DNA of 64,000 nucleotides from JANQIO01 sp043585095 (GTDB lineage: Bacteria; Pseudomonadota; Gammaproteobacteria; Pseudomonadales; Halieaceae). Of the stretch, positions 16,855 through 25,651 are shown piece by piece. Positions within the stretch are counted from its first letter, which is position 1. Each line of letters opens with the position of its first letter. The stretch spans positions 310,001 through 374,000 of the forward strand of contig CP121321.1 in assembly GCA_043585095.1 (NCBI GenBank). Direction: 5' to 3'. A model generated the notes under the pieces. It did no database searches. It worked only from the letters and a program-made list of their open reading frames with translations, and was not told where the DNA came from. Made by a program: the position numbers and the translations under genes.

Positions 16855-18362
16855 CAGGCCACCGGCTGACTATCTTCGGTCATCCATTTGCCCATCTGTT
16901 CCGTGGTTACGCTACTTCGGTTCAGCACCGGCGACAGGCTGCCGTTGCATAGTGCACCCAACCGATCGCACAGCAGGAACAGCTCTTCGATGTCTTCGGA
17001 CAGCAACAGGATCGCGGCGCCCTGATCCCGTGCGAGCATCAGCGCTCTGTGAATCCGCGCGGCGGCTGCGGGATCGACGCCCCAGGTGGGGTTGTAAGAG
17101 ATGAAAACGCGGGGCTTTCCCTGTAACTCCCTTGCCACCAAGAAACGCTGTAAATTGCCACCGGATAGATCTCTGGCCAGGGTATTTTCGGAAGGCGTGC
17201 TGACATCGTAGTCCGCAATTGCTTGCCGCGCAGCGCGGCGCACCTCACTCCATCGAATCGAGGCGCCCTGCTGCAGCGAGGCCTGCCCATAATGCGTTAA
17301 TAAGAAGTTTTCTGTAAGACTGAGGTTCGGTGCCGCCGCCCTGCCCAGGCGATCTACCGGCAGGCTGCGTATCCCGAGGGAGCGACGCTCAGCGACTGAC
17401 AGAGAGCCAATGTCGTCGCCAAGATAACGCAGCGCTCCATCGGCGACGGACTGCTCACCACTGAGAAGATCCACCAGTGTCTCCTGACCGCTGCCTGCCA
17501 CGCCACCGATGCCGACGATCTCGCCGGCAGCGAGCGTGAGTTCGGCGTTATGCAGTGGCCCGCACGCCTCGAGCCGAATATCCAAAACGCTGTCACCCGC
17601 GATACGAAGCGTGTGTTGAGCCGATTCGGGTTGGGCGTCGCCCATCATCATGGCAACCAGCTGGGTTCGATCAGTGCTTGCCACGGCAACGCTGCCAGCC
17701 ACCTTGCCGGCCCGCAGAATCGTGGCGCGATCACAAAGCTGCTCGACCTCTGCCAGCTTGTGGGATATGAACAGGATGCTGCAGCCCTCGCTGGCCAGCA
17801 GCTTAAGTGTATGAATCAGCGATTGAACTTCCTGAGGTGTCAGCACTGAGGTGGGCTCGTCGAGGATTAACAACTCAACGTTTGACATCAGGCAGCGCAG
17901 AATCTCGACCCGTTGACGCTCACCCGCCGACAAAGAGGCAATCATTGACTCCAGTTCCACGTCGAGCTGCAGCCGCTCCCGCAGTGCCGTGAAGCGGTCC
18001 CGTATTGCAGTATCGGTGAGTTCTGGAAGCGCCAACTGCAGGTTGGCAAATACGCTTAAGCGATCAACAAGGCAAAAATGCTGAAACACCATACCGATAC
18101 CCATGCGACGTGCGGCGTTGGGATCGCTAATACTGGCTTCCCGATTGTTCCAGAGGATGGCCCCCTGGTCGGGTCGATGCACCCCGTATAGCACTTTCAT
18201 CAAGGTACTTTTGCCAGCGCCGTTTTCGCCCAGAAGAGCGTGTATCTCGCCCGGCCCAACGCGCAGCGATACGTCGTCGTTGGCAAGTTTGTCACCAAAC
18301 TGTTTGCGAATGCCAAGCAATTCGAGCCTAGGCGAAGCTTGTCGTGTTCCGACCGGATTCAT
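16851..18362 (-). CDS. ABC importer ATPase with two nucleotide-binding domains (NupO type)
   Basis: A 503-aa fused double ATPase. The first domain has Walker A GENGAGKSTLMK (about 44-55), signature LSAGERQRVEIL and Walker B LLILDEPTSVLT. The second has a degenerate Walker A (GVAGSGQETLV, lysine missing), signature LSGGNLQRFLVAREL, and VFISYNPTWGVDP in place of a normal Walker B. This asymmetry is usual for BMP-linked nucleoside importers. It is the first gene of the importer operon; a RutR-like inverted repeat lies 7-22 bases before its ATG. Confidence 0.92.
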   Translation of the reverse strand: MNPVGTRQASPRLELLGIRKQFGDKLANDDVSLRVGPGEIHALLGENGAGKSTLMKVLYGVHRPDQGAILWNNREASISDPNAARRMGIGMVFQHFCLVDRLSVFANLQLALPELTDTAIRDRFTALRERLQLDVELESMIASLSAGERQRVEILRCLMSNVELLILDEPTSVLTPQEVQSLIHTLKLLASEGCSILFISHKLAEVEQLCDRATILRAGKVAGSVAVASTDRTQLVAMMMGDAQPESAQHTLRIAGDSVLDIRLEACGPLHNAELTLAAGEIVGIGGVAGSGQETLVDLLSGEQSVADGALRYLGDDIGSLSVAERRSLGIRSLPVDRLGRAAAPNLSLTENFLLTHYGQASLQQGASIRWSEVRRAARQAIADYDVSTPSENTLARDLSGGNLQRFLVARELQGKPRVFISYNPTWGVDPAAAARIHRALMLARDQGAAILLLSEDIEELFLLCDRLGALCNGSLSPVLNRSSVTTEQMGKWMTEDSQPVAC

Positions 18363-18736
18363 AAAAAGCTGACCTTTTGGTCAGGTTTTACTACACTGCC
18401 TGAAGCAGCGCGGAAGTATCGCGCTGCGGCGCGCCCTGGCGGGGTCCCATGCGAGCGCTGTTCTACCTTTGTGTGTGCTTTTTTGTCGCGTAACAAAGCA
18501 TTGTTCTCAATTCGGGTAGGATAAAAAGTGCAAGTAGTGTGCCAGTAAAATGCAGCCTGTGCCGGGGTTATGATCTGCTTTTGTCGATCTGATCCTGTCC
18601 AAATGGCTCAATTTTTGCACCGTTTGTTGATGTGGGCGCGTCCGTCGCCGCCATGCGCTTAGCGAGCTCAGGCAGGCGGGTCGCCATTTGATGGCGCATT
18701 GAGCGGCCATCAATTTTTTTAGAGGTATCGAATCCA
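18363..18736. promoter_or_regulatory. Divergent control region between the nucleoside importer and xdh operons
   Basis: These 374 bases contain no gene that I can support. They hold the promoters of the minus-strand importer operon and the plus-strand xdh-uraD-uraH-puuD operon. Two inverted repeats stand out. The RutR-like site at 18369-18384 is listed separately. CGCCAT (18682-18687) and ATGGCG (18691-18696) are separated by TTG, 41 bases before the xdhA GTG. The second could be an operator or a small mRNA hairpin near the xdhA start. Confidence 0.6.
18369..18384. promoter_or_regulatory. RutR-like operator
   Basis: CTGACC-TTTT-GGTCAG is a perfect 6+6 inverted repeat with a 4-base centre, lying 7-22 bases upstream of the importer ATPase start. 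From established knowledge, E. coli RutR binds TTGACCA-nn-TGGTCAA, and the half-sites TGACC/GGTCA with the same spacing match here. The window encodes a RutR-like TetR protein at 11230-11991. Position over the leader of the importer operon, in the shared region with xdh, suggests ligand-relieved repression of uptake and perhaps of xdh. Binding is inferred. Confidence 0.6.
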
Positions 18737-20242
18737 GTGGAATTCTGGCTAAACGGCAAGCAGACAAGCGTCACTCAGTGTGATGCGGAAACCACCTTAC
18801 TGCGTTATTTGCGCACTCAGGCGAACCTACCCGGCACCAAGGAGGGCTGCGGTTCAGGTGACTGCGGTGCTTGCACGGTGTTGATTGCCGACTCGACAGG
18901 CCAGCCGCGCACAGTCAATTCCTGTATTACGCCGCTGGGTAGCGTGGCCGGTTGCGGGGTGGTGACCGTTGAGGGGCTCTCTGAGGGCTCTGACCTGCAT
19001 CCCGCCCAGCAGGCGATGGTGGATCAACATGGTTCGCAGTGCGGATTCTGTACGCCGGGCTTTGTAATGTCTCTGGCGGGGCTGTATGAGCGCAATCAGC
19101 AGCAGAACGGCGGCCCTATGACCCGCGAGGCAGTCACTGACGCAATCGCGGGTAATCTTTGCCGCTGCACCGGTTATCGGCCCATCGTCGATGCGGGTCT
19201 TAGCATGCAAGACTATGCTCCACGCGCTCAATTAGCACAGCGCCCGACCCAAAGTAGTGCGCCAGGCGCTGCCGACACAACTTTGCTTCTGTACTCCGGA
19301 GAACACAGTCGCTACTACCAACCTGATTCTGAGGCAGCCTTGCAGTCCGTCCTGCAAGCGGCGCCCAGTGCGCGTCTGGTCGCGGGTGGCACAGACTTCA
19401 TGTTGGAAATATCCCAGCTTTACCGCCAGTTCGATGCCATCGTCGATGTCAGCCGCGTTCAGGAGCTGACGCTGATCGAAGAACACGTGGAAAGCGTGTC
19501 GATCGGCGCGGCAGTCACATATGCGGAAATAATGGCGCACCCCCTTTTTTCTTCCGCAGAACTTGCTGGGGTTTTGCATCGCCTCGGTTCTCAGCAAATT
19601 CGCAACCGCGCAGGTCTGGGCGGCAACCTCGCCAATGGCTCGCCCATTGCCGACACCCCACCGATATTACTGTGCTGGGAGGCCAGCGTAGAGTTGGTCA
19701 ACGGGCAGGGGCAGGCCAGGCGGGTGGCGCTGGACGAATTCTATTTGGGTTATCGTAAAACCGTGATGGCCGCAGACGAATATATCCGCTGTATCCATGT
19801 TCCGCTGGCGGCACTGGAGCGGCCTCATCGTTTCGCCAAATTAAGCAAACGCTTTGAGGATGACATTTCCTCCGTGTTGATGGCGGTTTCATTGTCTCCA
19901 GCTGCTGAGCAAGCCGATAACAGCGGGCATGCCGTTCAAGCCGTCGACAGCGTTCGTATTGCCTACGGTGGCATGGCTGCAACACCGGCGCGCGCGCCGA
20001 CGGCTGAAGCACTGCTGCTAGAGCACGGTCTTGGCGATGCCGGTATTGCTGCCGCTTGTGATGCGGTTGCGTCCCAGTTCCAGCCCCTATCGGACGTGCG
20101 GGCCAGCGCTGAGTATCGCAGCGCTATGGCGGCAAGCTTGCTGGGCACCGCTCTGCGGGAGCTGCGCGGTGAACCGAAACTCAGTGTCTGGACACCGACG
20201 GTTTCAGAGCCTGTAAAAGATGGGGGGCTGGCCGATGCGTAA
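18737..20242 (+). CDS. xdhA: Xanthine dehydrogenase small subunit (2Fe-2S and FAD domains)
   Basis: This 501-aa protein combines two [2Fe-2S] domains with a FAD domain. The N-terminal plant-type cluster motif is EGCGSGDCGACTVL (about 36-49). The helical second cluster domain has QCGFCTPGFVMSL and NLCRCTGYRPI. The FAD domain (about 190-480) has LVAGGTDFMLE and RNRAGLGGNLANGSPIAD. It passes electrons from the molybdenum site of XdhB to NAD. Start is GTG 18737 (MEFWLNGK fits family starts), with AGAGG 11 bases before it. It is the first gene of the urate operon and overlaps xdhB. Confidence 0.95.
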   Translation: MEFWLNGKQTSVTQCDAETTLLRYLRTQANLPGTKEGCGSGDCGACTVLIADSTGQPRTVNSCITPLGSVAGCGVVTVEGLSEGSDLHPAQQAMVDQHGSQCGFCTPGFVMSLAGLYERNQQQNGGPMTREAVTDAIAGNLCRCTGYRPIVDAGLSMQDYAPRAQLAQRPTQSSAPGAADTTLLLYSGEHSRYYQPDSEAALQSVLQAAPSARLVAGGTDFMLEISQLYRQFDAIVDVSRVQELTLIEEHVESVSIGAAVTYAEIMAHPLFSSAELAGVLHRLGSQQIRNRAGLGGNLANGSPIADTPPILLCWEASVELVNGQGQARRVALDEFYLGYRKTVMAADEYIRCIHVPLAALERPHRFAKLSKRFEDDISSVLMAVSLSPAAEQADNSGHAVQAVDSVRIAYGGMAATPARAPTAEALLLEHGLGDAGIAAACDAVASQFQPLSDVRASAEYRSAMAASLLGTALRELRGEPKLSVWTPTVSEPVKDGGLADA

Positions 20243-22586
20243 GCTCGTCATACCGCTTCCATCCAGTGAGCCGGGCACAACACAAACTGACCCCGTCGGA
20301 AAGCCGCTGCCGCAGGACTCCGCAGTTCGGCACGTCAGTGGCAGCGCCGTCTATATTGATGACATGCCGGTGTACCCCAACCAGTTGCACGTGGCGACCG
20401 GTATCTCTGAGCACGCTCGCGCGCGTATCGAATCGATTGACCTCAGCGCCGTGCGCGATGCGCCCGGCGTGATTGATGTGATATGCCACGAGGATGTACC
20501 CGGCTCCCTGGATGTCTCTCCAGTCTTCGACGGCGATCTGTTGCTGGCAGATGGTGAAGTCAATTTTGCCGGCCAGCCTATTTTTGCGGTGGCGGCAGAA
20601 AGCTACGAACAGGCCCACCGTGCCGTACAGCTTGCCAAAATTGAATACACGCCGCTGGACCCGGTTTTGAGTATCGACGCGGCGATGGCAGCGGAGAGTT
20701 TTGTGTTGCCGACGCGTCGATCCGTTAAAGGTGACCCGGATGCGGCCTTGTCCGAGGCGGAATTATCGCTCAGCGGTGAAACCATGATTGCCGGGCAAGA
20801 GCACTTTTACCTCGAAGGACAGGTCAGTGCTGCCGAGCCAGAGGAGCATGGCGGGGTGCAGGTATATAGCTCCAGCCAGCATCCCAGCGAGGTACAGAAG
20901 CTGGTCGCGGAAGTACTGGATCTGCCCATCAACGCCGTGCAGGTGCAGGTGCGACGCATGGGCGGCGGCTTTGGCGGCAAGGAATCACAGGCCGCGCCGC
21001 TGGCCTGTTTCTCAGCGCTGTTTGCCGTGCGCACCGGACGCCCGGTGCGCTACCGCATGGCGCGTCGCGACGATATGGTGGTGACGGGCAAGCGACATCC
21101 TTTCCGGCATCGCTACGACGTTGGTTTCGATAAAGACGGCACGATACGCAGTGCGCAAATTGAGGTCGCCGGCGACTGTGGCTGCACCGCTGATTTATCG
21201 GAAGGCATTGTGGACCGCGCCATGCACCACTCCGACAACGCCTATAACTTTCCCGCCGCCAGCGTGACGGGCTATCGCTGTAAAACCAACACCGTATCGC
21301 ACACTGCGTTCCGAGGCTTTGGCGGCCCCCAGGGCATTGTGGGAACCGAGGCGATGATGGACGATATCGCGCGAGCCGTGGGTGCCGACCCGCTGGCGGT
21401 GCGCAAGCGAAACCTGTATCGGCCCGGCGATATCACGCCCTATGGCCAGGAGATTGAAGAAGATACCCTCATCGGCCTGGTGGATGCGCTGGAGCAGAGC
21501 TGTGATTACCAGCAGCGCCGTCAACAGATTACTGAGCAGAACCGGAATGCAGGTCCACTGCGCAGAGGTCTCTCGCTGATACCGGTGAAGTTCGGCATTT
21601 CCTTTACCTCGACTCACCTCAATCAAGCGGGTGCGCTGGTACATATTTACACCGACGGTAGCGTCCACCTTAACCACGGTGGAACCGAGATGGGGCAGGG
21701 CCTTTACATCAAGGTCGCTCAGGTGGTGGCACGCGCTTTGGGCGTCAGCATCGATCGCGTAATGGTCAGTGCAACACGCACAGACAAAGTGCCCAATACC
21801 TCACCCACGGCAGCGTCAGCGGGCACCGATATGAACGGCATGGCGGCGCTCAATGCCTGCGAGATTATCATGTCACGCCTGCGAGCCTTTGCCTGTGAGC
21901 GCTTCGGCTGCACATCCGAACAAGTCTCCTTTGCTGACAATCAGGTCCAGGTCGGCGATAAGTCGCTGGGATTTGGCGAGTTTGTCAGTTTGGCGTATAT
22001 GAACCGGATATCCCTGTCGGCGACGGGCTTTTATAAAACGCCGAAGATTTGGTTTGATAAACAGAAAGGGCAGGGCAGGCCGTTTCTTTATTTCGCCAAT
22101 GGCGCGGCGTGCTCACAAGTGCTGATCGATAGCCGCACCGGGGAGTACCGCGTCGAGCGGGTCGATATTTTGCATGACGTGGGCAGCTCGCTGAATCCTG
22201 CAATCGATATCGGCCAGATCGAAGGCGGCTTTGTACAGGGTATGGGTTGGCTCACCACCGAAGAGCTGAAATGGGACGATACCGGCCGACTGATTTCAAA
22301 TGGCCCTGCTAACTACAAGATACCGACAGCGTTTGATGTACCTGACGCGTTCAAGGTCGAGCTGTACGATCGACCCAACCACGAGCATACAATTTATCGA
22401 TCCAAGGCCGTTGGCGAGCCACCCTTGATGTTGCCCATTTCGGTGTGGTGCGCGCTGCGAGACGCCTGCTCGAGCCTTTGCGATTATCAGTTCAATCCGC
22501 AGCTGGATCCGCCTGCGACAGCAGAGCGTGTCTATTGGGCAGCGCAGGAAGCCCTGCGAGGCAGGCCACCGGGAGAGGGCGCATGA
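20235..22586 (+). CDS. xdhB: Xanthine dehydrogenase molybdenum-binding subunit
   Basis: A 783-aa subunit of the xanthine oxidase family. It shows MGGGFGGKESQAAPLA (about 247-262), HTAFRGFGGPQG and GGTEMGQGL. DVGSSLNPAIDIGQIEGGFVQG follows, and the catalytic glutamate lies in VGEPPLML (near 730). It oxidises hypoxanthine to xanthine and xanthine to urate. ATG 20235 is preferred: a G-rich ribosome site (20222-20227) precedes it by 7 bases and it overlaps the xdhA stop by 8 bases. An ATG at 20220 lies 15 bases earlier. Translationally coupled to xdhC by ATGA. Confidence 0.95.
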   Translation: MRKLVIPLPSSEPGTTQTDPVGKPLPQDSAVRHVSGSAVYIDDMPVYPNQLHVATGISEHARARIESIDLSAVRDAPGVIDVICHEDVPGSLDVSPVFDGDLLLADGEVNFAGQPIFAVAAESYEQAHRAVQLAKIEYTPLDPVLSIDAAMAAESFVLPTRRSVKGDPDAALSEAELSLSGETMIAGQEHFYLEGQVSAAEPEEHGGVQVYSSSQHPSEVQKLVAEVLDLPINAVQVQVRRMGGGFGGKESQAAPLACFSALFAVRTGRPVRYRMARRDDMVVTGKRHPFRHRYDVGFDKDGTIRSAQIEVAGDCGCTADLSEGIVDRAMHHSDNAYNFPAASVTGYRCKTNTVSHTAFRGFGGPQGIVGTEAMMDDIARAVGADPLAVRKRNLYRPGDITPYGQEIEEDTLIGLVDALEQSCDYQQRRQQITEQNRNAGPLRRGLSLIPVKFGISFTSTHLNQAGALVHIYTDGSVHLNHGGTEMGQGLYIKVAQVVARALGVSIDRVMVSATRTDKVPNTSPTAASAGTDMNGMAALNACEIIMSRLRAFACERFGCTSEQVSFADNQVQVGDKSLGFGEFVSLAYMNRISLSATGFYKTPKIWFDKQKGQGRPFLYFANGAACSQVLIDSRTGEYRVERVDILHDVGSSLNPAIDIGQIEGGFVQGMGWLTTEELKWDDTGRLISNGPANYKIPTAFDVPDAFKVELYDRPNHEHTIYRSKAVGEPPLMLPISVWCALRDACSSLCDYQFNPQLDPPATAERVYWAAQEALRGRPPGEGA

Positions 22587-23512
22587 GTATGCACAGCGCC
22601 CACTGGTCGCAGGCGGTTGCGCGATTGCAGCAGACGGCAACACCGCACGCAGTCGCCACGGTCATCGCTACGGCGGGATCTACCCCCCGAAATGCCGGCA
22701 GCAAAATTGTCGTATCCGCGGCGGATACCTGGGACAGTATCGGGGGTGGCCAGTTTGAGTATCTGGTGGTCAACCGCGCTCGTGAGCTATTGCAGTCAGG
22801 CAGCACCGCACAGGAGATGAAGCTGTTTCCTTTGGCGGCTGAAGCCGGTCAATGCTGCGGTGGCAGCGTTGCGGTGCTGCTCGAAGTCTTTGTTCCGCAA
22901 ACCCATTGCGTGGCCATCTTCGGTGCGGGGCACGTCGCTCAGGCCCTTGTAAAAATTCTCGCTGAAACGCCGTTGGCATTGCAGTGGATAGACAGTCGAG
23001 CCGACCTTTTGGCCACGGCGCCCACGTCTGGCAATCTGCATTGCCGAGTGTTGGCGGATCCGGAGCAAGCGATCGAGACCTTGCCATCCGGCTGCCAGAC
23101 GCTGGTGCTTACCCATGATCATGCGCTGGATTATCGACTCGTGTACCGGCTGCTCAGCAACTACCGTTGGTGCTCAGTAGGCCTGATAGGATCGGAAACC
23201 AAGGCGCAACGATTCCGCCATCGCCTCTTGCGAGATGGTGTATCAGCGCAGGCCCTGTCGGAACTTGAATGCCCGGTAGGCTTGCAGACCGTAAAAGGCA
23301 AGCTGCCGATGGAGGTCGCGGTGTCGATTGCGGCAGGCGTACTGGCAAGACTGCCTGAAGATTCAGCGGTGTCTAACCGCGGCATGAGTTGGCCAGAGAT
23401 GCGCGACGTATTGCGGGAATCCAGCGAACATGCAGACACTGAGAGCCAGAACTGTGTAACCCAAGACGCGGAAACTCAGGGCCCCGAAAGCAAGCATCTC
23501 GAGACGGATTGA
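22583..23512 (+). CDS. xdhC: Xanthine dehydrogenase accessory protein XdhC
   Basis: A 309-aa protein with the XdhC N-terminal region (VATVIATAGSTPRNAGSKIVV, then GGGQFE; QCCGGSV at about 92-98). A Rossmann-like domain (VAIFGAGHVAQALVKIL) follows, ending RYLLSNYRWCSVGLIGS-like. XdhC binds molybdenum cofactor, helps its sulfuration and inserts it into XdhB. ATG 22583 is chosen for its ATGA overlap and the GGGAGAGGG site at 22571-22579, rather than the longer frame inside xdhB. The last 30 residues are a low-complexity Glu/Thr/Gln tail. Confidence 0.92.
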   Translation: MSMHSAHWSQAVARLQQTATPHAVATVIATAGSTPRNAGSKIVVSAADTWDSIGGGQFEYLVVNRARELLQSGSTAQEMKLFPLAAEAGQCCGGSVAVLLEVFVPQTHCVAIFGAGHVAQALVKILAETPLALQWIDSRADLLATAPTSGNLHCRVLADPEQAIETLPSGCQTLVLTHDHALDYRLVYRLLSNYRWCSVGLIGSETKAQRFRHRLLRDGVSAQALSELECPVGLQTVKGKLPMEVAVSIAAGVLARLPEDSAVSNRGMSWPEMRDVLRESSEHADTESQNCVTQDAETQGPESKHLETD

Positions 23513-24024
23513 TGGACATCGAAACATTCAATGCGCTGGACGACGAGCAAGCCCTTGCGACACTGCAAACGCTTTGCCACTGCCAGCGCTGGGCAAAGGA
23601 CGTCAGCGACGCGCGCCCTTTTGCAAATTTAGATGCCCTGGAAGCAAGCTGCCAGGCGCACTGGCAAAGCGCCAGCGAAGCCGAGATTCTGGAAGCGTTC
23701 TCTGGCCACCCTCGCATTGGCGACGTCGACGCGCTGCGCGACAAGTACTCCGCGGCCAATCGAGAACAAGGGCAGGTAGGAGCCGCGTCGGACGCCGTAC
23801 TGGACGAATTACTCGCCTGCAACCGGGAGTACGAGTCGCGCCACGGATTCATCTTCATAGTTTGCGCCAGCGGTAAATCAGCGGATGAAATGCTGGCGTT
23901 GCTCAAGGAACGCCTGCCAAACAGTCGCGCTGAGGAGTTGGCAACCGGTGCTGGCGAGCAGGCAAAAATACTGGCTTTACGGCTGCACAGGTTATTCGAT
24001 GCCGGCAGCGAGGGATCTCAATGA
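23512..24024 (+). CDS. uraD: OHCU decarboxylase
   Basis: A 170-aa helical protein with FSGHPRIGDVDALR (about 62-75; conserved HPRIGD with catalytic His) and YESRHGFIFIVCASGKSADEML-type C-terminal motif. It decarboxylates 2-oxo-4-hydroxy-4-carboxy-5-ureidoimidazoline to (S)-allantoin, the third step of urate breakdown. ATG 23512 overlaps the xdhC stop (TGATG). A TTG one codon earlier is also open. Followed with 4-base overlap by uraH. Confidence 0.93.
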   Translation: MDIETFNALDDEQALATLQTLCHCQRWAKDVSDARPFANLDALEASCQAHWQSASEAEILEAFSGHPRIGDVDALRDKYSAANREQGQVGAASDAVLDELLACNREYESRHGFIFIVCASGKSADEMLALLKERLPNSRAEELATGAGEQAKILALRLHRLFDAGSEGSQ

Positions 24025-24353
24025 AAGCAGCAATCACCACGCACATCCTGGACATGCAAACGGGTCTGCCGGCGGAGGGCGTTGAGGTACAGCTGTCTTC
24101 GGCAGCCTCAGGTTTACTCTGCAGTGCAACAACCGACGCCGATGGCCGCATCAATGAATGGGATGCCGCTTTCAATTTGGAAGACGGCGTGTATGAGCTG
24201 CGCTTCGCCACTGGTCAGTGGTTTATCGACCGGCAGCGTGAATGCTTCTTCCCGGCAGTGACTCTCACGTTTACCGTCGATGCAGGCCGACCCCATTACC
24301 ACGTGCCCTTGCTGCTTAGCCCCTTCGGTTACAGCACCTACCGAGGCAGTTGA
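24021..24353 (+). CDS. uraH: 5-Hydroxyisourate hydrolase
   Basis: A 110-aa transthyretin-related protein with all signatures: ITTHILDMQTGLPA (catalytic His near residue 7), the central RI-E-WD region and the C-terminal YHVPLLLSPFGYSTYRGS, ending in the hallmark YRGS. It hydrolyses 5-hydroxyisourate made by PuuD. It overlaps uraD by 4 bases (ATGA) and puuD by one base. Confidence 0.96.
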   Translation: MKAAITTHILDMQTGLPAEGVEVQLSSAASGLLCSATTDADGRINEWDAAFNLEDGVYELRFATGQWFIDRQRECFFPAVTLTFTVDAGRPHYHVPLLLSPFGYSTYRGS

Positions 24354-25537
24354 TGGACGCCACACTGCTCGACTTGCTGAGCCTCGTTGTTCGTTGGCTA
24401 CACGTGATAACCGGCATCGCCTGGATCGGTGCGTCTTTCTACTTCGTCTGGTTGGACAACAGCCTGCAAACTCCGCCTGACTGGAAGGCCGACAAAGGGG
24501 TTAAGGGCGATCTTTGGGCATTTCACGGCGGCGGCGTCTACGAAGTTGCCAAGTACGCTGCTGCGCCGCCCAGCATGCCGAAAACACTGCACTGGTTTTA
24601 CTGGGAAGCGTATTCGACCTGGATTACCGGCATGCTTTTGCTGCTGGTGGTGTATTACCTTCAAGCCGACAGCTATCTGGTCAGCATTGATAGCCCACTG
24701 CCCGGCAGCCTGGGTGCGATTGGCGCCAGCCTGTTGATTATTGCGCTTGCTGTGGGCGTTTACGAAATACTGCTGCGAACAGGAATCGCCGAGCGCAGCA
24801 ACGTGTTGCTAGTGCTCGCCTTACCTGCGCTGTGTTTTTACTGCTACACGCTAACGCAGTTGTTCTCAGACCGCGCCGCCTACATTCATCTGGGTATTGC
24901 TCTCGGTAGCATCATGGTGGCCAATGTTTTTCTGGGCATCATTCCTGCACAGCGCGGCTTCGTGCGCCAGATTGAAGCGGGCGAAGAGCCGGATACAGCG
25001 CCTCTCGCCGAGGCCAAGCTGCGCTCTACCCACAACAACTACATGACCTTGCCAGTGTTGTTTTGCATGATCAGCAATCACTACCCATTGCTGTATGGGC
25101 ATCGTTATAACTGGCTAATTTTAGTCGCGGTGGTAGCGATAACGGCTTACGCCCGACGCTATTTCAACTTGCGCAATCAGGGCGTTCACAAGCCCGGCAT
25201 ACTGGCCGGCAGCGCGGCGGCCTTTTGCGCACTGATGCTAGCTTTGGTGCTGGATGCGAGGCCAAGCGTTTCGCCCTCGGCAGTGGCACCTGACGGCGTC
25301 GCGGCTCTGGCAATCGCCGCAGAGCACTGCAGCGTCTGTCACGCGGCGCAACCTAGCCATCCGGCATTTGCCGCTCCCCCGGGCGGCATGATCCTTGAGA
25401 CCCGCGAAGATCTTGTCAGCCACGCCAGTCGGGCAAGGGTTGCCGTCAGCAGCGGTTACATGCCCCTGGGCAATATGACTGGAATCAGCGACGAACAACG
25501 CGCGATCCTGTTGGCGTGGTTGGGCAGTGTTCAATAA
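24353..25537 (+). CDS. puuD: Membrane-bound urate hydroxylase with cytochrome c domain
   Basis: A 394-aa protein with about eight membrane segments starting at WLHVITGIAWIGASFYFVW (about 14-32). A C-terminal cytochrome c domain carries the haem motif CSVCH (near 325) and a likely distal Met in YMPLGNMTG. PuuD oxidises urate to 5-hydroxyisourate and passes electrons to the respiratory chain, unlike soluble uricase, which makes peroxide. Its place directly after uraD and uraH completes the urate-to-allantoin route. ATG 24353 overlaps the uraH stop. Confidence 0.95.
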   Translation: MDATLLDLLSLVVRWLHVITGIAWIGASFYFVWLDNSLQTPPDWKADKGVKGDLWAFHGGGVYEVAKYAAAPPSMPKTLHWFYWEAYSTWITGMLLLLVVYYLQADSYLVSIDSPLPGSLGAIGASLLIIALAVGVYEILLRTGIAERSNVLLVLALPALCFYCYTLTQLFSDRAAYIHLGIALGSIMVANVFLGIIPAQRGFVRQIEAGEEPDTAPLAEAKLRSTHNNYMTLPVLFCMISNHYPLLYGHRYNWLILVAVVAITAYARRYFNLRNQGVHKPGILAGSAAAFCALMLALVLDARPSVSPSAVAPDGVAALAIAAEHCSVCHAAQPSHPAFAAPPGGMILETREDLVSHASRARVAVSSGYMPLGNMTGISDEQRAILLAWLGSVQ

Positions 25538-25651
25538 AGACAGGCTCAACGAACGTCGGTGGAGTAAGCGCAGCAGCAAGCCTAACGAAAGTAGGAAGCG
25601 TAACGAGAGCCGCGATGGCGGCATCGCAACCATAGCGGGAACGTGGCAACC

